Shown here: piece by piece, positions 31,916-43,985 of the stretch | Layout: every line of letters begins with the position of its first letter | Position numbering within the stretch: the stretch's first letter is position 1 | DNA from: Gautieria morchelliformis | Taxonomy: Eukaryota > Basidiomycota > Agaricomycetes > Gomphales > Gomphaceae | DNA length: 64,000 bases | Assembly: GCA_015179125.1 (NCBI GenBank) | Contig: WHVA01000192.1 | Span: forward strand, 1-64,000 | Direction: 5' to 3' | Position numbers and translations under genes: made by a program | Notes under the pieces: generated by a model | What the model saw: only the letters and a program-made list of their open reading frames with translations | Told to the model about the DNA's origin: nothing | Databases searched by the model: none

Positions 31916-33510
31916 TGTCGGACGTTGTTCTAGGGTGTGTAAGAGAAAGGGTTGATATGGGTGTGAGCACCCTTGAGTCTTGGCCCACCGTTATGAGAAC
32001 AAGGATTGCACAGCAGAGACCTGGTTGCCGCCATACGCGCTATATATTACTCGTATACCAAGCAGTGTCTGTTGTACTTGCATAGGTATGAATTAGTCGA
32101 AGCCACTTCGAACTAAATATAGCTTACATTGGCACAGCATACTAGACCCAATTCCATAGAGAGCATCTGCAACCTTAAGACTACAGTATCCTAGGTCTTC
32201 GACGGTGCATGCGAAAACTCTGCACGCTGATTTGATCCACGCTGCGCCCTGAAGGCACCAATAGCTAGAATAGAACGTTCAGACACCTTCTGCAGAGCGC
32301 TTCGGGTTCATAGCATCCATCATAAATGAGGATGTCCATCACTGGTTGAGGTTATCCCTGAGCGACAGCCGTGAGGACTCGGAGGAAAGAGAAAAATTCT
32401 GTCGAGTCGGACTCGGACGCGATGGCCCAGGCACGTCGGAATCTAAGTAAGTACTGTAATATGTAGAATCAAACGGCCCGTTCACCTGCTTTTCGTTCTA
32501 GGAGCATATCCCCGTGTCATTCATAATTCCTGGCACACCCGTTCTTCAAGTTCGGACACTACGTAGTCGACCCAAGTAAGTCTACCCTGTGAACATCACT
32601 GCTCATATCACAAGCTCAAAGAGTTATACACCACTGTTACCCTGCTCAAACTGAGCCTATCAGGATTTTGAGTCATGGGACTATGAAAATGGCATCAATG
32701 TGGTACCTGATAACACTGCACGTGGGTCGCTTTTCATGCTAATATTTTGCCAGAAACATTCTAAAGCTGCTCCCTTCCGCAACTTCAAGCATTACGGGGC
32801 AATGAGCCGCCTCCTAGCGATAGAAAGAAGTTTGCCGTTTAGAGAAGGCAACATTGCTATATAACACTGACATGGATGTTGCCCCGGCGGGCTTGGCGGT
32901 GATGTCGTAGGACCGAATCCGCTAATACCGCCTGACCACACACGGAAACAACAACGGACCTCAACCTCACGCAACTCCAAACGCAATTACTCTGCGTTGG
33001 GGTTTGATGGCTGGTCCCCTGACGTTGAACCTTTTGATGGAGAAGACGGGGCCTGGAACAACACCAAGTCCCCTGTGTCCATGCAGTTAGCCTTCTCGCC
33101 GAACTGGAGCAATTCAGGACCGAAATGGGTGTTATCAGGGAATTCAAGGTCTAGGCCCAGGCACGTAAGGATGCACACAAAGCATGGCGGTTATGGAGCG
33201 AGAGTCGCTGGAGTCGGCGCGGCAGCAAGGAATATCACCGCGAAGTGACACCCGCTTAATCTTGCGAGACATGCATGGCTTTGGAGGCATCCAAATACAT
33301 TTCCATAGGCGGTCTTTTCCTTTACTCACCAGAGGCAGTAGAAATATTTCTTGAACTTGAGTGCGCCGAAGTGCACAAGCTATGGATCGAGAAACGCCTG
33401 GCAGAAATGGACTTCCCGGCGAGATGAGCGGCCATCCATCCGTTCAGGAGTAGATTCACAGGCTACACCACCAATTGCCCCACGCCTTTTGCGAACAAAG
33501 AAACTGGTGC
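31916..33510. other. Upstream region of copy A with an eroded plus-strand gene
   Basis: The first 770 bp are shared with copy B (39650-39893 and 42600-43020). On the plus strand, open, protein-like stretches appear around 32340-32430 (SLSDSREDSEEREKFC) and 32500-32560, bounded by possible splice sites. Others lie at 33095-33240 (LLAELEQFRTEMGVIREFK, helical, then an in-frame TAG at about 33152) and 33335-33427 (YSPEAVEIFLELECAEVHKL, ending TGA). They do not join into an intact gene. They are best read as remnants of an unrecognised gene that ended just before the copied transporter tip. Confidence 0.35.
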
Positions 33511-34658
33511 CCATTCGCCGATGGCGACTCCGTCGTGCGTGTCTGCCATGGCTAGCCTTATATAGCCCTCGCAGCAGATGGATATATCTGTAATCTAGAT
33601 CAGTGATGTGCACGACGATGCGAGCTCCGCGTACGCCAGCAGAGCTGTTCGCTGCAACTGCTGCATTAATATTGGCCTACCGGCTACTTATATACTGAGA
33701 CCCTGGCGTTCGGCCCCACGGAGATCGCTGCTTATATTATATCATGCTCAGGCTCAGACGTGAACTGATGGTGCACCTCGCGTCGCACCGACTAAAGCCT
33801 GCCTCTCCGCGTCTCATGACCCATCCGCCTCGATGCCGCTGTCGTGCGTACGCACGGGCACTGCATCTGGCGAGCACTGACAGCCAAGCTGGCTCCAATC
33901 TGCATCGCCGGACACCATCAATTACAGTATGGTATCCTCCATACCGTACATGTACGCCAAGGCATACGTAGTCGATGTCCATGAGACAGAGCTTCGATAC
34001 TTATTAGCCGTCTTTGAGCTGCGAGTCGGTGCCTTGGTCTTCCGTGTCCTCTCCATGCTTCTCGTCTTGCACTGCGCTTGGTGCGTTCGGATTCTGCTGA
34101 GCTTCACCCCGCCTTCGGGGCCTCTGTCTTCCGAGCCCTCTGCTTCGCGACTTTCCCTGGAGGAAGGGTGGGCTCATGCTGTGTAGGGTTCGCAGTCTGC
34201 TGGCTCGAGCTGAGAGCACTTCCTACGCTCTGCCTCGGAGCTGCTGGATTCTTCTTCCCTGTTATCGTCACCGTTGCTCGTGAGCCATCATCCTGTCAAG
34301 CATCACCTTGAGGCATCACTGGCACCCAGACTGGTTACTCCAATACCTCTACTCGATCCTCTCGCACACTCGTAAAACCCTGACGTATCGACCCGTGCAG
34401 GAGCTAGATTGTCACCGGACCGGTGACATCTGGATTCCCACAGCTTCGTGCTTCTGAATTTGCAATCTGCTCAAGACCCTCCCTCCCGTGGCGCGAATAA
34501 AGCTTTCAGGACCTATCCCATCTCCCACGGTACCATCATTCGACTCACCGCGCGACAACGACGACATTACTTCACCTCGTATCCCGCTCGTCTGCGCACA
34601 GCCGTCCTACGTCCACTCTTCGACTTCCCCATGTAATTCTCTACCTTGCAACACATTG

Positions 34659-35371
34659 GGGCTGATCACAGTAGAGGATTTGGCTAGGATTTGATGAGGA
34701 TTTGACGGAGGATTTTGATTTTTTTAGAACACCCGACAATGCCCCGAAATCGCGATTTAACTGTGATTAGCCTGTTTTGAAACTGGATTTGAGAGGATTT
34801 GAGAACGCTGGTGCCAGACACACGGCAGGGTGACTCTCTCGCCGGTCTGTCAGCCGAAGGTAGGTTCTGCGCTATAATGTATCCCTAAAAAATACAAAGT
34901 AATATATGTGAAAGCATTAATTTACCTTTAGGTGTCCTCTTAAAATAACAAATAACATATAGATCAAGAGAAACTCAAAATTATATAAAAATATAGAAGA
35001 GAAACACTGAAGAATAAAAAAAAAAGATGGAACTATGTATTTTTTAGAGTTTTTACTCAATTGACCAGATTCAAAGCACAGGTGTCATAACTGGTTGGCG
35101 GCATGGCCTTGGACCAGGCCACTAGACTGTAGTGGCGGTATGGAGTCACTTTAGCGAGTACTTCAGTTTCCGGGTTACTTTCTGCAGGCACAAAGGGAGA
35201 TCCCGACGGACTAGGGCCCGCGACGGCGCCGGCCGAAATCCAAATCCAAATCGCGCACAAATCTCAAATCACCTCCTGGAGGTGATTTGAGGATTTGGAT
35301 GGATTTGGCCTCCAAATCCATTTCTCAAATCCCCATCAAATCCCCTCCAAATCCTCTACTGTGATCAGCCC
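34659..35371. mobile_element. MITE-like element with 25-bp perfect TIRs (713 bp)
   Basis: The left end GGGCTGATCACAGTAGAGGA(TTTGG) is the exact reverse complement of the right end (35347-35371). The interior has many GGATTTG/CAAATCC subterminal repeats and a palindrome around AAATCACCTCCTGGAGGTGATTT (about 35266), and no transposase. The middle is very A/T-rich (34870-35050). A clean target duplication is not certain: the flanks read ...CACATTG and TATTGCA.... It is missing from copy A, so it inserted after the duplication. Confidence 0.8.
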
Positions 35372-36040
35372 TATTGCATATCTGCGCGTGCTTATCCACC
35401 CGCTCAGCATACTGCTATCCCTGCAATGCTTCACTAATCACTATAGGTGCTATGCGCTCTGCTATGTCACTCGATCTCGTCTCTGGACACTCCGTTCGGA
35501 AACACTGAATGCGCAATTGAAACTGCCTAGAATATGCCTGTCGAGACACTCTGCCATCGCATCACCCAAAACTGTGTCGCGTGCCCAGACGCATCTGGTA
35601 GGCCGGCACCGACCGTAACTCACTCGCCTCTTCTCTCTGTTCTGTCTCTAGATGGATGGATATGCCTTCCTGGCGCGGCCAGCTCGACTATTCCGTGGTC
35701 TTATTATTATTGATTTGGGCGTCTCCTTTCCCACCGAAACATATCTTGCGTGCTAAGGCTTGTCACTTCTATCCACAGTAGACGGTACTTCTATTTCATG
35801 TTCCCACTGTGTAGCCTATCTTGGTACAATTAAACTGCCCACATACTGTACATGTCCTTGTTATGGTCTGACTGGATATTCTTATATTGTCCATAGCGCG
35901 ATCGTGGGTTAGCTCAGAGAATCCGTTCGACCAGGATGGGGCGCAGCTCACAACTGGAGCGGTTCTTGGCGCAATAAAGAGTGCCGCCTCCAAGCCTTCG
36001 TCGTGTTACAGTAATCCGTCTGCAGAAAACGTTAACCTTC

Positions 36041-39000
36041 TCATGATAGCGCTCGCAAGGTTGCTGAGTTGGGTGGATCGACCAGGATCGGGCGCATGTC
36101 GCGGCTGGAGTGCTTGCCTGTGCTATTAGGCGTCCCCCCGAATTGTCTGTGCTGATAAAATCTCTCAAATCGTGTCCTGAGTGCAGTTGCTAGGTTGGTG
36201 AGGGAGGTGGATCGATGAGGATGTGGGGCAGGTCGCAGCTCCACTGCTCCTTGGTAATATGAAATGGCCACATCCAAGTCATCCTGTTGACCAGATTGTT
36301 CAAAGCGAGTAAAGAGCGCATACGCGAGCTCGAGGAGGGAGTTGGATCGACGAGGATGGGGTGGAGGTCGGAGGTAAAGTGCCTCTTGGTAATATGAAAT
36401 GGCCACATCCAAGTCTTCCCGTTGACCAGATTGCTCAAAGCGAGTAGAGAGCGCACACGCGAGCTCGTGAAGGGAGGCAGATCGTTCAGGATGTGGGGCA
36501 AGTCGCAGCTTAACTGCTTCTCGGTAAAATGAGATAGCCACATCCAAGTTTTCTCGTTGACCAGATTGCTTGAAGCGAGTATGGAGTGTGTACGCGAGCT
36601 CGTGCAGGGAGACGGATCGTTCAGGATGTGGGGCAGGTCGCAGCTCGACTGCTTCTTGGTAATATGAAATGGCTCTTTCCAAGTCATCCTGTTGACCAGA
36701 GTCTTCAAAGCGGGTAGAGAACACATACGCGAGCTCGTGGAGGGAGGCGGATCGACGAGGATGGGGTGGAGGTCGCAGATCAAGTGCCTCTTGGTGAAGT
36801 GAAACAGCCCTCTCCAAGTCTTCATTTTGGCCTGATTGCCCAAAGCGTTTGCAGAAGGCAACTGCCAGGTCATGGAGGGATGCCGATCGATCAGGATGGT
36901 GTGGAGGTCGCAGGTCAAGTGCCTCCTGGTAAAATGAAATGGCCACATCCAAGTCTTCCCATTGACCAGATTGCTTAAAGCGAGTACAGAGAGCATACGC
37001 GAGCCCGTGGAAGGAGGCGGGTAATCTAGGATGTGGGGCAGGTCGCAGCTTGACTGCTTCTTGGTAAAATGAAATGGCCCTTTCCAAGTCATTCTGTTGA
37101 CCAGATTGTTCAAAGCGAGTGAAGAGCACATACGCGAGCTCGTGGAGGGTGTCGGGTCGATGAGGATGGGGTGGAGGTCGGAGGTCAAGTGCCTTTTGGT
37201 GAAATGAAATGGCCCTCTCCAAATCATCCTGGTGACCAGATTGCCTAAAGCGAGTACAGAGCACATACGCGAGCTCGTGGAAGGAGGCGGATCGTTCAGG
37301 ATGTGGGGCGGGTCGCAGCTCGACTGCTTCTTGGTAAAATGAAATGGCCCTTTCCAAGTCATCCTGTAGACCAGATTGTTTAAAGCGGGTAGAGAGCACA
37401 TACGCGAACTCGTGGAGGGAGTCGGATCGACGAGGATGGGGTGGAGGTCGTAGATCAAGTGCCTCTTGGTGAAATGAAATGGCCACATCCAAGTCTTCCC
37501 GTTGACCAGATTGCTCAAAGTGAGTACAGAGTGCATAGGCAAGCGAGTGGAGGGAGGCGGATCGTTCAGGATGGGGCACAGGTCGCAGTTCAACCGCTTC
37601 CTGGTAAAATGAAATGGCACTCTCCAAGTCATCCTGTTCACCAGATTCATCCCAGCGAGTAGAGAGCGCATATGCGAGCTCGTGGAGCGAGGCGGATCGT
37701 TCAGGATGCGGGGCAGGTCGCAGCTCAACTGCTTCTTGGTAATATGAAATGGCTCTTTCCAAGTCATCCTGTTGACCAAAATGTTCAAAGCGAGTAGAGA
37801 GCACATACGCGAGCTCGTGGAGGGTCACGGATCGATCAGGATGAGGTGGAGGTCGCAGCTCAAGTGCCTCTTGGTGCAATGAAATAGCCCTCTCCAAGTC
37901 ATCATATTGGGATAGCAAATCAACGGGGCCGGTTTGGTCTGATTGCGCAAAGCGTTTGCAGAGCGCACATGCCAGGTCATGGAGGGATGCCGATCGCTCA
38001 GGATGGAGTGGAGGTCGCAGGTGAAGTGCCTCTTGGTAAAATGAAATGGCCACATCCAAATCTTCATATTGACCTGACGGCTGATCGTGTTGTGTACTGG
38101 GCGCACTTTTGGAGTTATCAAGGTGGGTGGATTGTTCTGGCCTTAGCTCAAGTGCTTGTCCGCGCAGGGAAATCACCCCTTCCAAGACTTCGTGATGACC
38201 CAATGTCTCAAATCGTATTGCTGGCGTGTCAGGGTGTAGATCACATGCATCCAATGCACCCCCTGGTGTGGACGCCCGGGGTTGCAAAGAAGTGGGGTCA
38301 TTACCTTGCAGAAGGGGGGAATGAGAGCTCGTGCTCCTATTCTGCTGGGAATGTGGTGGCACGCCAGTGCCAGTGCCAGCTTGTGGCATGTCGACCAGAG
38401 ATGCAACTTCTGAGAACACATTGAGCATTGACGGTCGGAGCTCAGGTTCATTGTGCCAACACTTTTGACATATTCCCCAAGCATCGTCGGATATACCTGG
38501 ATCTCGAGGCCGCAACGGGATGTCGCCTTGGGTGATGCGATATATCACGGCTGCCTCATTTGTCACCTCATTGTAGGGTACATGCCCGGACACAATCTCC
38601 TGGAATTCACCTGTCAGATAGAAAATAACAAAACAAGACTGAACTTACCAAGACAGTCATTCCGTAGGCCCAAACATCACTCTTTGTGTTGGCAATATCA
38701 ATATCACCATTAAGAAGTTCCGGTGACATCCAGCGCACAGAACCAGTAACTTCTGCCGTGGTGGACATTCCCTTGAGCATGAGGACTTTGGAAAGCCCAA
38801 AATCACTTAAGCAAGGTCGACCAGAGTCTGACACCAGTACATTGTTCTGGATACAGACTGGGTCAGATTAGACTTCCTTCAAATTATACGGCTCGGCTCA
38901 CTCCTCGAAGGTCGCCATGAATAATGGCAGGATTTTGTACGTGCAGATATGATAGTCCTTCTGCTACATCAAGCAACTAGCAGCAGATCAGTGCAGTAAG

Positions 39001-39623
39001 ATTGCCATTCCTTAAACAAACCCACAACTTTGAGGCGGTCCGCCTCTGGCCTACACTTAAGGTACGTATTGAGAGTTCCGCTCGACATCCAGGGCGATAC
39101 CAATGATGGTAGGTTGTAACCTTCGCCCCAGGGGAAGTCATAAGTGAAGCCGAGGCATCTAAGCACAAGGGGGTGTTGGGCCTTCGTCCAAGCTGTATAT
39201 TCACGCCACAGCCGCTGGCGTCTTTGTTACTTGAAGGTCCACAGTGAGATCATAGCTTCTCACCTTGAGAAGTTTGTGGTCGTCGCCACTGCCAGGAAAC
39301 ACCCTAATAGTCTTTATAGCCACCTTCTGATCTCCAAATTGACCTTCCCATATGTCGGCAAACCCACCACCTGCCGATGGGTGACTCCGCAGACGAGTGA
39401 TGCGACCATCAAGACACTGTTTTGAGCTTTTCTTAAACACACCCAGGCGGACGACGCTATGATGGACGTCTTCAGCACCCCGAGGTGGTATCAGGGACCG
39501 CACCGACTCGAGAAGTGGATTATTACCTTGCGCATTGGAGACATCGAACATCTCGCTGGTGGGTTGGGAATCAGGCACGATGCCAGTGCTAGTACCCGTT
39601 CCTGCCATGGAATGCGAGAACAT
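36041..39623 (-). CDS. Kinase-TPR copy B: intact TKL-like kinase with 14 TPR-like repeats
   Basis: Five exons (39264-39623, 39026-39214, 38902-38976, 38649-38846, 36041-38599), in frame, about 1126 residues. Kinase domain residues about 75-340: Gly-rich loop GGGFADIWEG, VAIK Lys104, catalytic loop HGDLRG with Asp205, DFG at 223-225, WMSPELL, and a C-lobe end with RPSM. A linker of about 110 residues follows, then 14 tandem units of 45 residues from about residue 451. These alternate between EALDLRPPPHPRRS and EAVELRPAPHPERS types and are TPR-like (paired amphipathic helices). Architecture and extreme repeat similarity resemble fungal allorecognition/NLR-like receptors, in which repeats sense and a kinase signals, but no NACHT/NB-ARC is present. 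The function is therefore inferred only. Confidence 0.85.
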
Positions 39624-42600
39624 TGTCTGACGTTGTTTAAGAAAGCGTTGATATGGGTGCTCACACCGCCCACCGTTACGAGAACAAGGATTGCACAGCA
39701 GAGACCTGGAGCGCGTATGGCGGCAACCTGCTATATATATTACTCGTATACCTAGCAGTCTGCTGTACTTGCGTTGGTATGAATTAGTAGAAGCATCTTC
39801 GAACTAAATATAGCTTACATTGGCACAACATAACTTGCCAGATTAGACCCAATTCTATAGAGAGCATCTGCAACCTTAAGACTACAGTATCTTCATTGCG
39901 GCACATCCTCTCAGGCACCGTTCCTGAACCGAGCACATGTAGCTCATCACAATGTGGAGATGCTTCTCGACACTGTAGGAAAGATCGGAACTTAAAATAC
40001 GCGCCCAATGCACTTGCCCTGAATATCAGTTCCAATTCGTACTGTTATATCGTTCCAGATTTTCCCAAAATACAGAACTTATTTCCAGTACATATTTGAA
40101 CTGAAGAAAAGTTCCAAAAATTTTTTTTGAAACTGTCACCGCGAACTTTTTTAAAGTGCAAAAGCGCATTTTTTTGTCTCAATGGTCTATATACAAGTGC
40201 AGGCACGGGGGAGAGTGGAAGGACTCGATGTGTAAGTGCCGAACATAGTATAGTCTATTCTGGAATACACCTGCACTCCATACCCCGTGTGTTCTGTACG
40301 ACCGCCGTACCCGTATTGCCGAGTGTTCCAGCTGCTAGCCGACATGCGGTCAAGATATGTTACGGTTGAGACCGTAATGTAGCCGTACAACATACAGCTG
40401 CACACGTATATATACGGTACCGTGGCAAGCCATACAGGTGCTTACCCTTCAAGGATAATCATCAATACTATTATAATTCCCGCAGACAAGACATGCACAC
40501 CTTAAAGTATATTCCTACAGCCCTGGTCATCGTCATCCTCCGCATCCACAAACACAATCCGAGCGAAGTCACCACTGCAGTCAATTATACCCACTCATTT
40601 CCACATCGGACTCACCCCACCACACATTCCACTACGGTGTCTGGGACCTAGGACCTTGAGGCAGGTGGGGATGCAACAACAAGGCTGTTTATCAGCCATA
40701 GCAAGATGTGGAGAGTGGCCCAGATGTGCGAGAGCGGCGCTTACTCTGAGTGGAAATGGGACTCCTGAATCACTCAAGTCAGTTCAATCTCAGCTTATCA
40801 CGTGCTCAGTGCTCTCTTCCTTATACCACCACCACCGCAACCACCACTGACCTATACCTTCAATTTTCTTTGCCGTACATACTGACCAAATGGGCAAAAA
40901 GTCCAAGTCCAAGCAGGTTCCTAAAGAATGGATGTGTAAGTGTTTTTGTTTTTGGTTGCATTATAGCTGCATTGCTGAACTTGTCCGCAACCCACCCCAG
41001 ATCTTTTCCACTCTCTCTCCACTCAGGGTATCGACCCAAGGAGCCTGCTCCATCCCAATTCCTTTGGTAAAGTGATACTCTTATTTTATTTGAACGCATA
41101 TACTGATTTTCGTTACACATAACTAGCTGCCCTCCTCTCAAATCAATAATCTTGTTACAGCTGCTACCCCTGAAATGACCATGGACACCAAAGGATGACG
41201 ACGACGGATCCGGCAGTGACAGCGGCGAGGAATCTGGCAGTGACAGTGGCGCTGGTTGAGGATGACGCGATGGTGAGGTGTATCTGACATTATCTTTCAT
41301 GCGTACTCACCAGTTGGCCGCCCGAACATGGTATAGACTGAATGCACTCAGACCGCTCTGGTGAGTTCACCCTTGTTCTCATTGTTATTAGCTCATCGTT
41401 TGGTTCCTTCATTAGGAGCGCACCGATCCGGAGCCGCCTGGGAAACAGGCAAGTAAATCTTTACTACTACTCTAATACACACATTGATATTGCACTGCAG
41501 AGCAAAGAATCTCCAAACCTTCCAAAAAGGTCCTTGAGGTGTGTTTGCCCATGTTCACTTGAGCCTGAGTCTCTATCAAGCATTGATCTTGCTCCTTATT
41601 ATCGCACACATCAGATGAATGATGCACCCTCTGGCTCCAAATCCAAGAAGAAATGACCGCTATTTATCTCTGGCCATGGCCCTCCGACCTTTCCCCGCAT
41701 TCGTTCGCCCCACTCCTGCATCCGCAATAAATTTATCTAGGTACCAACTCGCATGCTGGCTTCTCGCTCTCACAATTATGCTCTCGACTCGCATCTGCAC
41801 TCATTCTCACGCAATCTCGGCGATATAGGTGCGCACCAAGACGACCTGACCGGTCGCACTTGATCCCATGTATTATAACTATTTGCATCTGCTCTCATCG
41901 ACTCACTCTTTCTTGCACTCTCTCGGCTCTCTTCCACTCGCACTGGCTTTCACATCACACGCTCGTTCTTGCACACTCTCGGCTCTCCGCGCGGCCTCGA
42001 CTCACACGTCTCGTCGACTAGACTTGCACCCGCATGCATCAGTGTTGGGTGTGTATGGAACTTGAAGGACTTTGATTATGATGATATCCGGCTTTCTATC
42101 CAGTTGCTACTGAATTATTGAAATAAAATGCGCTTTTTTCCAGTTCTAAAATACCTAAATTACAGTGCCTCCAGAACTGAACTTAAGTGCAAAAAAGCGC
42201 GTGAAGTGACATCGGCGCTCTGTAAATTCAGTACAGGTCAAACGAGCCGTCCATATCTCTGTGTACTGAAGTTCAGCTCTGCGGAACTGAACTTCAGTGT
42301 GTCCAGAACTGATATTTCAGTTCGCCAGGTACTGAAGTTCAGGTCCCGTGCTTCCTGCAGTGTCGACAAATGAACAGAATAACAGCGTCGAAGCAATATA
42401 AATCATTCCACCATTGCATTGTCCACCGCAGTTTGGCGTACGTTGAGGAACTCCAGTCTTGCGTTTGTACGGACTGTTGCAGGGCTCGAGAGGACTTTGG
42501 CGCAACATTTTGACCATGAGGGCTCAGTACAATACATGATCTCCGTGGTTGTAGTCACCAATCGAACCGATTCCTTGATTGGTACCCCATCCTCAATATA

Positions 42601-43330
42601 GGTCATTGACGGTGCATGTGAAACTCTGCACACTGATTTGATCCATGTGCCCTGAAGGCACCCATAATTAGCTAGAATAGAGCGTTCAGACACCTTCTGC
42701 AGAGCGCTTCGCGTTCGCATCCATCATCAATACGAGGTCGATGTCCATCACTGGTTCAGGTTATCCCTGAGCGACGGCCGTGGGGAGGAAAGAGAAAAAT
42801 TCTGTCGAGTCAGACTCAGACGCGCGCGATTGGTCAGGGACGTCGGAAATCAAACCCGTTCACCTGTTTTTCGTTTTAGGAGCATATCTGTCATTCGTAA
42901 TTCCTGGCACACCCGTTCTTCAAGTTCGGATACTACGTAGTTGATCCAGGTAAGTCTAGCCTGCGAACATCACGCTCATATCACAAGCTCAAAGAGTTAT
43001 ACACGACTGTTACCCTGCGCAAACTGAGCATATATATATACAGTGTGAGACGCTCAAAACCGACCACTCGGTCATAGGCGCGACGCGGATTGTATCTCGT
43101 CCTTGGATATTTAACTTAGTCACTCCAAAAGTGGTTGAATCAAGTGTGATTGATCTCAGCTAGAAGTGTATCTCATTACTTTTTCAAAATTCCAATGTTT
43201 ACCCAGGGGACCTCCCTCAAAATTTGGACTTTGAGCGGAGATGTTGGAGTTTGGTGTTAGCCAAGTTAGCCGAGCTTGCCCGTCACCGGCAGTCGCCGAG
43301 GTTGTGTTGCTCCTGCAGCACATAATAATA
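39624..43330. other. Copy B upstream region with a 2.7-kb insertion
   Basis: The block 39624-39893 and 42600-43020 matches copy A. In between lies about 2.7 kb of unrelated DNA. Within it, A/T-rich complementary stretches at 39985-40170 and 42120-42340 (for example CTGAATATCAGTTCC and its inverse) suggest an old DNA transposon. ACTGAAGTTCAG-type palindromes cluster at 42170-42340. A short exon-like ORF MGKKSKSKQVPKEWM (40890-40934) is followed by GTAAGTG, and a protein-like minus-strand ORF lies at 42403-42720. No full gene could be assembled. Confidence 0.35.
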
Positions 43331-43700
43331 CTGTAGCCGCATGACCAATGGCTCAATCACGCATCACAGCACCCCTTGAGCCGAGCCATTTTGGGCGCTT
43401 GTAACGCATCACGGTGGCTTCTGAGCCTTCATCCAGTCGGTTGTGTCATGGTAAGATATATAGGGTGTACTTAATAGCTGCTTTACAGTGGCTTTTATGT
43501 GACACTTCATCCAGAACAAATTGCTCTAGAGCTGATTAGGTTGTCTTTTGTACATCCCCCTGCCTTCCGGTCCATCTTCGGCCTCGGTCTGCTGAGCCAT
43601 ATTGGGTGTGTCACGCATCACATGGACCCTTGAGCCATTGCCCCGGTGGAAGTTCCATGTCACGCAAAATATCGTTGAGCCATTGGTCGTGCGGCTACAG
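43331..43700. mobile_element. TA-flanked MITE (370 bp)
   Basis: The left end CTGTAGCCGCATGACCAATG(GCTCAA) is the near-perfect inverse of the right end (43675-43700), with one mismatch. TA lies on both sides (43329-43330 and 43701-43702), which fits a Tc1/mariner-type non-autonomous element. The interior repeats the motif CGCATCAC...TTGAGCC two to three times in both orientations. Confidence 0.7.
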
Positions 43701-43796
43701 TAGTGTAAAATATACAAATTATTTGTTTAGACAGGATTGTCTAATGTTCTGAGGCTCATCATGAAACTGGGCCCACATTGGTGGTGGGATTTGTAG

Positions 43797-43900
43797 TGTC
43801 TTCTGGGCTTGGGCTCGACGAATTCTAAGCCCAGCCCTGAGCCCAAGCCCGACCAGGGCTCGGGCCAGGCTCGGGCTTGAGCCCGGGCCTGTGGGTGTGG
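43797..43900. repeat. GC-rich palindromic cluster beside hAT remnant
   Basis: About 100 bp made of inverted copies of GGGCTTGGGCTCG / CGAGCCCAAGCCC-like words (GGGCTCGGGC, GAGCCCGGGC). Such subterminal arrays are common in fungal hAT elements. It sits 3' of the hAT transposase C-terminus, so it probably belongs to that element's end. No exact TIR partner was located. Confidence 0.4.
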
Positions 43901-43985
43901 GAAGTCATTGAAGGGGGAAGTCATCGAAGGAGATGCCGCACATGCATGTATTTACCTGAACATAGTGTCATATTAAATTCAACAA

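Larger units (their letters stand above)
26330..32700. repeat. Segmental duplication, copy A
   Basis: From the first codons of the transporter gene (about 26330) through spacer and kinase-TPR gene to about 32700, this block matches 33510-39900 plus 42600-43020 in the same order and orientation, at clearly high but imperfect identity. Shared landmarks: the CATTCGCCGATGG start (26328 and 33515), GAGCTCCG with GCCAGCAGAGCTGTTCGC (26430 and 33630), the kinase and TPR exons, and the GGTTATCCCTGAGCGAC motif (32348 and 42757). This is a tandem direct duplication. Confidence 0.85.
33510..43020. repeat. Segmental duplication, copy B (with insertions)
   Basis: This is the second copy of the block described at 26330-32700. 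Its left edge repeats the transporter start region (33515-33560), though the transporter itself does not continue, so the duplication breakpoint lies within that gene's first exon. Two insertions are absent from copy A: the 713-bp element at 34659-35371 and about 2.7 kb at 39893-42600. Confidence 0.85.

Noticed and set aside
36190..37806. 538-codon minus-strand OR frame (MTWKEPFHITKK type) overlapping the TPR array
   Set aside because: It is the +1 frame of the 135-bp repeat. A stop-free unit of a multiple of three stays open when repeated. The kinase-linked frame has TPR-like sense and is continuous with the kinase.
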